From contig JAGLBQ010000108.1 in assembly GCA_023146675.1 (NCBI GenBank), forward strand, positions 1 to 30,078: DNA of 30,078 nucleotides. The letters run 5' to 3'. Below are positions 24,275 to 30,078 of the stretch, piece after piece (position 1 is the first letter of the stretch; every line of letters begins with the position of its first letter). The DNA is from Cocleimonas sp. GTDB lineage: Bacteria > Pseudomonadota > Gammaproteobacteria > Thiotrichales > Thiotrichaceae. The notes under the pieces were generated by a model. It had not been told where the DNA came from, made no database searches, and worked only from the letters and a program-made list of their open reading frames with translations. The translations under genes and the position numbers were made by a program.

Positions 24275-27247
24275 ATGTCAGAAATACTAGTAAAAAAACT
24301 CGCCGAGGTTATCGGAACTCCTGTCGAAGTACTGCTACAGCAACTTCAAGATGCAGGAATATCAGCTGGTAGCGCCGAAGACAGCATAACCGATAGAGAG
24401 AAACTAAAATTACTTGAGCATATTCGCGCAGCTAAAGCTGATGATGAAGGGCAAGTAAAGCAGAAAAACAAACTTTCTTTAAAAAAACGTTCTAATAGCG
24501 CACTAAGCGTCTCAGGAAGAACGGTTAATGTTGCGGTCAAACGCAAAAAAACATTTGCCCGCCCTGCCCCTGCTGTGGAAGCGAGCCAAGCACCTGTTGC
24601 TGAGGCAGATACCGCCACACCTAGCTCACGCTCAGAAGAACTGGCTAAAACGCTTGAAAATGAGCGTAAAGCACGCGAACAAGCAACTATTGACAGAAAG
24701 CAAAAGCAATCTGCCAAAGATGCAGCTAAAGAAAACAATCAAAATACAAAAGAGCAAACCGAGATAAAAGTAGAAAAAGTTTCTGAAAAACCAGTAGAGA
24801 GCAAACCAACTCCCAAAGAAACCAAACTACAAGCAGAGGAAAAAACACCAGATAACAAGACTAATGTGGCTTCTAGTGATACCAAAGTAAAAGCAAATGA
24901 AGCAGTAAAAAAGAAACAAGAAAGACCACAAACAGACACTGAAAAAACACCTGCTAAAGTAAATGAAGCCCAAAAGCAGGAAGTCAAAGCAGAAGCTAAG
25001 CCAGAAAGCAAAGCAGTAGAGCAGAAGGCTACTCCCAAGGAAAAAATTAAGCCAAAAACAAAAGTAGTAACGCCTGTGACACCTCCTAAAATAGAAGCTC
25101 CTACAACAGCAGCTCCTTTAACGCCGAAGCAAATGCGTGAAATTGTCGCGAAGAGATCAAAAGAAGAGGCCGCATTAAGCTTAAAACGTCGCCCTTCTCG
25201 CAAACCACCACCAAGACCTGTAGTTACCAAAAAAGTAGAGCCCGTAGCAACGAAAAAACCAGCTACTCCTACACCAGCTGTTGCTACTAAGCCTCCTGCA
25301 AAGAAGGTTAAAAAGAAGCCCTTTCAAGGTCGCACTCAAGGTCCTGGTGGAAACAAACCTCTCCATATTAAAGGTGGTCGTCGCAAAAATAAACGTGGTG
25401 GCAGAGGTGGCAGACAACGACAGCAATTGGTTCAACAGTCAACTGAACATGGTTTTGAGAGACCAACAGCTCCTGTCATTCGCAATATTGAAATACCAGA
25501 CACGATTGTTGTTTCTGAGCTTGCGTCAAAACTAGCCGTTAAAGGTGCAGATATTATCCGCGTATTAATGGGCATGGGTGTGATGGCAACCATTAATCAG
25601 GTCATTGACCAAGATACTGCAACCCTTATCGTTGAAGAAATGGGGCATACGGCTGAATCTGTTAAAGCAAAAGATGAAGAAGTTTCCTCTGTTGATTTGC
25701 AAGAAAATACTGATGAATTTGAGAAAACACAGCGCCCTCCTGTTGTTACCATTATGGGACATGTTGACCACGGTAAAACATCCTTGCTGGATTATATTCG
25801 TCAATCTCGCGTTGCCGCAGGTGAAGCGGGTGGAATTACCCAGCATATTGATGCCTATCATGTGGAAACAGATAATGGTGTGATCTCATTCCTTGATACA
25901 CCAGGACATGCCGCTTTCTCTGATATGCGCGCCCGTGGTGCTCAAGCAACTGATATTGTGATTGTGGTTGTTGCTGCTGATGATGGTGTTATGCCACAAA
26001 CAGAAGAAGCAATTAAACATACGCGTAGATCTGGCGCACCTTTGATTATCGCTATTAATAAGATCGATAAAGAACAGGCTAATCCAGAGAACGTTAAAAG
26101 TGATCTCGCCAACTATGAAGTTGTTCCTGAAGATTGGGGTGGTGATGATGTATTCGTTAATATCTCTGCTAAAACAGGCGAAGGTATTGAGGAGTTACTT
26201 GAGTCTATCTTACTGGTATCTGAAGTACTGGAACTTAAAGCACGCACCAAAGGACCCGCAACAGGTTTAATCATTGAATCACGTGTTGAAAAAGGTCGTG
26301 GCGCAGTTGCTACCGTTCTTGTGCAAGAAGGTACACTAAAGAAAGGTGATATTGTTCTTTGTGGATCAGAATATGGTCGTATTCGTGCTATGTTAGATGA
26401 AAACGGTCAAATGGTTGATGAAGCGACACCTTCTATTCCAGTAGAAATACAAGGTCTATCAGGCACACCAAGCTCAGGCTCTGAACTGGTGGTACTAAAA
26501 AGAGAACGTCAAGCACGCGAAATCGCAAAACTGCGCCATGAAAAAGAGCGTGAAAACCATTTTGCAGCACAACAAGCCGCTAAACTTGATGAAATGTTTG
26601 AGAAAATGAAACCTGGCGATAAAGCAGTCTTCAACATTCTCTTGAAATCAGATGTTCATGGCAGTATGGAAGCGATAGTGCAATCACTTAACCAGCTTTC
26701 AACTAATGAAGTAGCCGTAAATATTATCTCTGCTTCTATTGGCGGGATTACTGAAACAGATGTCGCACGCGCCCAATCAGCAGAGGCCGTTATTATGGGC
26801 TTCAATGTACGTGCCGATGCCAGCGCCCGCCGTTTAGCATCAGAAACGGGTGTGGAAACACGCTACTACAGCATTATTTATGAACTCATTGATGATGTTC
26901 ATGATGCTATGAGCGGACTGCTTAAACCAGAACTACGCGAAGAACTCATCGGTATTGCCGAAGTTAAGGATACCTTCCGTGGTACAGGCTTTGGGAAGAT
27001 TGCAGGTTGTCTGGTCATTGAAGGCAAAATAAAAAGTGGTGAACCCATTCGTGTTCTGCGTAACAATGTTGTTATTCATGAAGGTGAGCTTGATTCATTG
27101 CGTCGTCATCAAGACAATGTTAATGAGGTTAAAGTTGGTACTGAATGTGGTATTGGCGTTAAGAAATACGATGATGTGCAAGCGGGCGATCAGATCGAAG
27201 TTTTCCATCGTTATGAAGTTCAACGTACCTTAGAAAGAAAAACTTAA
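24275..27247 (+). CDS. infB: Translation initiation factor IF-2
   Basis: IF2 is the GTPase that brings fMet-tRNA to the 30S subunit and promotes subunit joining. An N-terminal IF2_N helical domain (1-50) and a KKRSNSALSVSGRTVNV segment precede a long Lys/Glu/Ala/Pro-rich linker (about 80-370) with a basic Gly/Arg-rich end (about 365-390). A second IF2_N module follows (about 408-465). The G domain has G1 GHVDHGKT (495-502), G3 DTPGH (541-545) and G4 NKID (595-598), then domains II, III and the fMet-binding C-terminus. At 990 residues it is longer than E. coli (890), due to the linker. An AGGAGA ribosome-binding site precedes the ATG. Confidence 0.97.
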   Translation: MSEILVKKLAEVIGTPVEVLLQQLQDAGISAGSAEDSITDREKLKLLEHIRAAKADDEGQVKQKNKLSLKKRSNSALSVSGRTVNVAVKRKKTFARPAPAVEASQAPVAEADTATPSSRSEELAKTLENERKAREQATIDRKQKQSAKDAAKENNQNTKEQTEIKVEKVSEKPVESKPTPKETKLQAEEKTPDNKTNVASSDTKVKANEAVKKKQERPQTDTEKTPAKVNEAQKQEVKAEAKPESKAVEQKATPKEKIKPKTKVVTPVTPPKIEAPTTAAPLTPKQMREIVAKRSKEEAALSLKRRPSRKPPPRPVVTKKVEPVATKKPATPTPAVATKPPAKKVKKKPFQGRTQGPGGNKPLHIKGGRRKNKRGGRGGRQRQQLVQQSTEHGFERPTAPVIRNIEIPDTIVVSELASKLAVKGADIIRVLMGMGVMATINQVIDQDTATLIVEEMGHTAESVKAKDEEVSSVDLQENTDEFEKTQRPPVVTIMGHVDHGKTSLLDYIRQSRVAAGEAGGITQHIDAYHVETDNGVISFLDTPGHAAFSDMRARGAQATDIVIVVVAADDGVMPQTEEAIKHTRRSGAPLIIAINKIDKEQANPENVKSDLANYEVVPEDWGGDDVFVNISAKTGEGIEELLESILLVSEVLELKARTKGPATGLIIESRVEKGRGAVATVLVQEGTLKKGDIVLCGSEYGRIRAMLDENGQMVDEATPSIPVEIQGLSGTPSSGSELVVLKRERQAREIAKLRHEKERENHFAAQQAAKLDEMFEKMKPGDKAVFNILLKSDVHGSMEAIVQSLNQLSTNEVAVNIISASIGGITETDVARAQSAEAVIMGFNVRADASARRLASETGVETRYYSIIYELIDDVHDAMSGLLKPELREELIGIAEVKDTFRGTGFGKIAGCLVIEGKIKSGEPIRVLRNNVVIHEGELDSLRRHQDNVNEVKVGTECGIGVKKYDDVQAGDQIEVFHRYEVQRTLERKT

Positions 27248-27278
27248 ATAATAGGATATTTTAACTCACTTTTTTTCC

Positions 27279-27329
27279 TTCTGTTGAAATCGATCTCACT
27301 TGGTTCTACTTGAGATCATTTCAGCAGAA
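27279..27329 (+). other. Long imperfect palindrome in the infB-rbfA spacer
   Basis: TTCTGTTGAAATCGATCTCA (27279-27298) pairs with TGAGATCATTTCAGCAGAA (27311-27329) with one G-T pair and one bulged C, leaving a 12-base loop. No T tract follows on either strand in the needed position, so it is not a standard terminator. An RNase III processing site in the operon mRNA is the simplest reading. Confidence 0.6.
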
Positions 27330-27391
27330 AAATCTGCGTTAAAATATCACATTTATTCAGTTTTCCTTCCTAGGCAAGAGATTAATAAAAT

Positions 27392-27754
27392 ATGCCTTAT
27401 GATTACTCCCGTACTGACCGTATTGGTGAACAGATTAAACGCGAATTAGCTTTATTAATTCGCAATGAGGTCAAAGACCCGCGCGTAGGCATGGTATCCA
27501 TATTAGATGTGGTAGTAACAAAAGACTTAAATCAAGCCAAAGTCTATTTTGATACCATACAGCAAGATAAACATGAAGAATCCCAGCAAGGGCTTAATCG
27601 CGCTGCTAGTTTCTTGCGTGGTGCACTAAGTCGTACCATTCAATTACGCAACACACCTTCGCTTATTTTCATATACGATGACACCGAACAGAAAGCTAAT
27701 GATCTATCTGTTTTGATTGATAAAGCGGTGCAATCAGACCAGAAAGATAGCTAA
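27392..27754 (+). CDS. rbfA: 30S ribosome-binding factor A
   Basis: RbfA is a single KH-type domain protein that binds immature 30S subunits and is needed for 16S 5'-end maturation and cold adaptation. The 120 residues show the family pattern: RTDRIGEQIKRELALLIRNE (7-26), then VKDPRVGMVSILDVVVTKD, AKVYFDTI, and RTIQLRNTPSLIFIYDDT near the C-terminus. The length is normal. It lies between infB and truB as usual, but both flanking spacers (144 and 93 bp) carry long inverted repeats. The ribosome-binding site is weak, so translation may be modulated by the leader structure; that is inference. Confidence 0.95.
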   Translation: MPYDYSRTDRIGEQIKRELALLIRNEVKDPRVGMVSILDVVVTKDLNQAKVYFDTIQQDKHEESQQGLNRAASFLRGALSRTIQLRNTPSLIFIYDDTEQKANDLSVLIDKAVQSDQKDS

Positions 27755-27758
27755 ACAA

Positions 27759-27837
27759 AATAATCTCGCAAAGATACCGTAGGCTAATAAAAATTTAGCA
27801 CATGCTTTGCATACACTGTAATCTTTACGAGATTATT
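27759..27837 (+). other. Branched inverted-repeat structure in the rbfA-truB spacer
   Basis: AATAATCTCG-C-AAAGAT (27759-27775) pairs with ATCTTT-A-CGAGATTATT (27821-27837): 16 pairs with one mismatch. Two smaller hairpins lie inside: GCTAA/TTAGC (27783-27787 and 27795-27799) and ATGC-TTT-GCAT (27802-27812). Together they could fold as a three-way structure. No T tract follows. The truB ATG begins 11 bases after it. Confidence 0.6.
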
Positions 27838-27847
27838 ACTCTTCCCT

Positions 27848-28771
27848 ATGGCAAAAAAATCCAAAAACTTCTACCGTGACATCAGCGGCATCCTACTATT
27901 AAACAAACCCCTTGGGCTAAGCTCCAATGCTGCTCTACAACGCGCACGTTATCTATTCAATGCAAAAAAAGCAGGTCATACAGGCAGTTTAGATCCTCAA
28001 GCCACAGGTGTTTTACCTCTTTGCTTTGGCGAAGCCACTAAAGTGTCAGGTTATTTACTCAACTCTGATAAGCGCTATATCACCACCGTGCAACTGGGGG
28101 AAACCACCACCACAGGTGATACCGAAGGCGATATTCTAAATACGACGACTGTTACAGAAATCAGCGAGCAAAAATTAGTGAAAATATTGGAGCAGTTCAC
28201 AGGTAAAGTCACCCAAATTCCCCCTATGTACTCTGCTCTCAAGCACAATGGCACACCTTTATATAAGCTGGCACGTCAAGGAATCGAAGTAAAACGCAAA
28301 CAGCGCGAAATTACGATTTATGAATTAATCCTTTTAGAACGCACACACGATACATTAAAACTCGATGTACGCTGTAGCAAAGGCACCTATATTCGCACAT
28401 TGGCACAAGATATTGGCGACGCGCTCGGCTTTGGAGCCTATATCACCAGCCTAGAACGCACCCAAGTATCTCCCTTTGACTGTAGTAAAATCTATACACT
28501 AGAAGACCTGCAACAACTGGCCGAATACGAAGATAAAAAACAGCTTCATGATACTCTACTTTCCATTGATAGCGCCCTTTGCAATCACCCTAAAATCATT
28601 TTAAATGACACTGAAAGCGCACGTGTAAAAAATGGGCTAAAAGTGACACGAGATGATATCCCTGACTCCTCATTAATCCGTATATACCATGAGTCAGGCG
28701 AATTTATCGGTATTGGTCGGCTTTCTAGCGATAAATTACTCGCTCCTAAGCGTATGATGCGTACCAATTAA
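27848..28771 (+). CDS. truB: tRNA pseudouridine-55 synthase
   Basis: TruB converts U55 of the tRNA T loop to pseudouridine. The N-terminal GILLLNKPLGLSS (14-26) and the catalytic motif HTGSLDPQATGVLPL contain nucleophile D49. KRYITTVQLGETTTTGDTEG and the substrate-loop QIPPMYSALKHNG follow, then KGTYIRTLAQDIG. A C-terminal PUA-like domain completes the 307 residues, close to E. coli TruB (314). rpsO and pnp, which often follow truB, are absent here; crcB and serS come next. The start is ATG with little Shine-Dalgarno character, close to the structured spacer. Confidence 0.96.
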   Translation: MAKKSKNFYRDISGILLLNKPLGLSSNAALQRARYLFNAKKAGHTGSLDPQATGVLPLCFGEATKVSGYLLNSDKRYITTVQLGETTTTGDTEGDILNTTTVTEISEQKLVKILEQFTGKVTQIPPMYSALKHNGTPLYKLARQGIEVKRKQREITIYELILLERTHDTLKLDVRCSKGTYIRTLAQDIGDALGFGAYITSLERTQVSPFDCSKIYTLEDLQQLAEYEDKKQLHDTLLSIDSALCNHPKIILNDTESARVKNGLKVTRDDIPDSSLIRIYHESGEFIGIGRLSSDKLLAPKRMMRTN

Positions 28772-28803
28772 TACAGACCGATCAAAATCCGTATTTACAT
28801 CTT

Positions 28804-28832
28804 TGCAAGATAACTTTGTTTTTCTTTATAAC
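28804..28832 (+). promoter_or_regulatory. Candidate promoter of crcB-serS
   Basis: TTGCAA (28804-28809), a 17-bp spacer and TATAAC (28827-28832) form a plausible sigma70 promoter, with a start near 28839 and a 40-nt leader. The leader has a short CCTAA/TTAGG stem (28852-28856 and 28865-28869) whose 3' arm includes the best Shine-Dalgarno candidate. It lacks the motifs of the fluoride riboswitch. Confidence 0.5.
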
Positions 28833-28878
28833 CATACGTTACACTAAAGCCCCTAAAGAAAAGCTTAGGCATAAACTC

Positions 28879-29262
28879 ATGTCTCAATCCATATTACAAA
28901 TAGTTGCTATTATGATTGGTGGCGCACTGGGTGCGGCTATGCGCTACCTTGTTTCTAATGGATTTTATTCCCTATTAGGACGTGATTTTCCGTATGGCAC
29001 ACTAGCGGTCAATGTGATTGGCTCATTTCTTATGGGTGTACTGACTGTCTTATTAATTGACAGAGAAGAGATAGACCCACTCATTAAATTGGCTATTTTA
29101 GTTGGTTTCCTAGGTTCATTTACCACCTTTTCAACCTTTTCAATGGATACCTTAGTGTTAATAAATGAAGGGGCTTTAAGCCGTGCTTTTTTTAATATAC
29201 TAGCAAATATGGTCATTTGTGTGTCCGCAGTATGGCTTGGCATGGTTATCACAAAACAATGA
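28879..29262 (+). CDS. crcB: Fluoride channel FluC/CrcB
   Basis: FluC/CrcB is a dimeric inner-membrane fluoride exporter. The 127 residues have four transmembrane helices. Conserved motifs are GALGAAMRY (15-23), the pore asparagine in NVIGSFLMG (from 45), and FTTFSTF (81-87), which provides the phenylalanine box. The frame is open 21 codons further upstream to 28816, but that extension is basic, not conserved and crosses the predicted promoter, so the ATG at 28879 is chosen. Placement directly before serS is also remembered in Pseudomonas. No fluoride riboswitch is visible upstream. Confidence 0.93.
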   Translation: MSQSILQIVAIMIGGALGAAMRYLVSNGFYSLLGRDFPYGTLAVNVIGSFLMGVLTVLLIDREEIDPLIKLAILVGFLGSFTTFSTFSMDTLVLINEGALSRAFFNILANMVICVSAVWLGMVITKQ

Positions 29263-29293
29263 TAAAATTAACAACAACGATAAAGAATAAACT

Positions 29294-30078
29294 ATGTTAG
29301 ATATAAAATTATTAAGAAATAATCCCGAGGCAATGGCTGTCAAGCTGAAGCGTAAAGGCTACACTTTAGATGTTGCACAGTTTGTACTGCTTGAAGATAA
29401 ACGTAAAGCATTGCAAATGGCGACTCAAGATTTGCAACAAGAGCGGAATACGCGCTCTAAATCAATTGGTCAGGCAAAAGCAAAGGGTGAAGATATAAAG
29501 CCCTTGCTAGCAGAAGTTGCAGACCTTGGTGATAAGCTAAAAGCAGGCGAGAATGAATTAAGTGCATTACTGACTGAAATCGAAACCATTCTCATGGGTA
29601 TCCCTAATACGGTGCATGATTCTGTGCCTGATGGTTTGACTGAAGATGATAATCAAGAAATTAGTACATGGGGCGAGCTAACACAATTTGATTTTGAAGC
29701 AAAAGACCATGTTGATTTAGGATTAGCAAATGGTTGGATGGATTTTGAAGCAGCGGCTAAAATAACGGGATCACGTTTTGTAGTAATGCGTGGCACAATG
29801 GCACGGCTGCACCGTGCGCTGATTCAATTTATGCTGGATACACATAGTACTGAACATGGCTATCATGAAATTTATGTTCCTTATATGGTCAATGAAGACA
29901 GTCTTTATGGCACAGGACAGTTACCTAAATTTGCGGAAGATCTATTTAAACTGTCTGATGAACGAAATTTTTATCTGATCCCTACTGCGGAAGTTCCAGT
30001 CACTAATCTTATTCGTGGGGAAATACTAGATGAAGATCAGTTACCCATGAAATATACCGCACATACACCCTGCTTCCG
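29294..30078 (+). CDS. serS: Seryl-tRNA synthetase (5' part, runs off window)
   Basis: The first 261 codons are present and the gene continues beyond the window. SerS is a class II synthetase that charges tRNA-Ser and also supplies Ser-tRNA-Sec. The N-terminus MLDIKLLRNNPEAMAVKLKR and the long antiparallel coiled-coil arm (about 30-100, with RSKSIGQAKAKGED) that grips the tRNA variable arm match E. coli. The catalytic domain begins with TGSRFVVMRG, GTGQLPKFAEDLF and IPTAEVPVTNLIRGE. The visible piece ends at HTPCF in motif 2. A loop between GTGQLPKFAEDLF and the IPTAEVP strand is shorter than in E. coli. It starts 31 bp after crcB, probably co-transcribed. Confidence 0.96.
   Translation, partial: MLDIKLLRNNPEAMAVKLKRKGYTLDVAQFVLLEDKRKALQMATQDLQQERNTRSKSIGQAKAKGEDIKPLLAEVADLGDKLKAGENELSALLTEIETILMGIPNTVHDSVPDGLTEDDNQEISTWGELTQFDFEAKDHVDLGLANGWMDFEAAAKITGSRFVVMRGTMARLHRALIQFMLDTHSTEHGYHEIYVPYMVNEDSLYGTGQLPKFAEDLFKLSDERNFYLIPTAEVPVTNLIRGEILDEDQLPMKYTAHTPCF

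Noticed and set aside
24739..25230. Long open frame opposite infB
   Set aside because: It is the antisense of the repetitive Lys/Glu-rich IF2 linker; the low stop frequency follows from that composition.
28772..28878. Fluoride riboswitch before crcB
   Set aside because: The conserved motifs of that riboswitch could not be found; only a short stem and a promoter candidate are present.
28816..28878. Upstream start for crcB adding 21 residues
   Set aside because: The extension is basic and not conserved and crosses the predicted promoter; the family motif spacing fits the ATG at 28879.

Overview
This is an AT-rich (roughly 40% G+C by eye) bacterial chromosome segment. Its housekeeping genes resemble gammaproteobacterial orthologues: DnaQ, RnhA, ProS, DnaX, RimP, NusA, IF2, TruB and SerS all align well with remembered E. 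coli sequences. Gene order is also gammaproteobacterial: rnhA-dnaQ, ffs-dnaX-ybaB-recR, an initiator tRNA ahead of rimP-nusA-infB-rbfA-truB, and crcB-serS. The genus cannot be fixed from the window.

Left block (1-6650): on the minus strand, proS, rnhA and dnaQ (the last two overlapping by 4 bp). Divergent from proS on the plus strand come the 4.5S SRP RNA, dnaX, ybaB, recR and a HIT-family hydrolase, closed by a bidirectional terminator. dnaX carries two long poly-A runs directly after domain III, and stop codons follow soon in both shifted frames. This is a candidate slippage site for making a short gamma-type subunit.

Central block (6650-21470): a continuous minus-strand exopolysaccharide locus of the Wzx/Wzy type. 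In transcription order it holds rmlA, a SAM methyltransferase, a terminator-like hairpin, an Alg14/Alg13-like split glycosyltransferase (PssD/PssE type), a Wzx flippase, a Wzy-type polymerase/ligase, a hexapeptide acyltransferase, two GT2 glycosyltransferases, a WcaJ-type initiating phosphotransferase and an acyltransferase-3 membrane protein. After a 445-bp spacer come a Wzc-type copolymerase/tyrosine kinase, a membrane-anchored J-domain protein and an M23 peptidase. The likely logic is: WcaJ loads the first sugar on undecaprenyl phosphate, the glycosyltransferases and acyltransferases build the unit, Wzx flips it, Wzy polymerises it, and Wzc controls length and export. The J-domain protein and the peptidase are the least conventional members.

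Right block (21471-30078, plus strand): a 520-bp spacer, an initiator tRNA with an unusual U1-U72 mismatch behind a strong promoter, a terminator, then rimP-nusA-infB-rbfA-truB, fluC/crcB and the first 261 codons of serS. The infB-rbfA and rbfA-truB spacers each hold a long imperfect palindrome.

No CRISPR array, transposase, integrase or phage gene was seen. The most interesting points are the dnaX poly-A runs, the initiator tRNA end pair, the membrane J-domain protein beside wzc, the two structured spacers, and a palindromic intergenic repeat between proS and rnhA.
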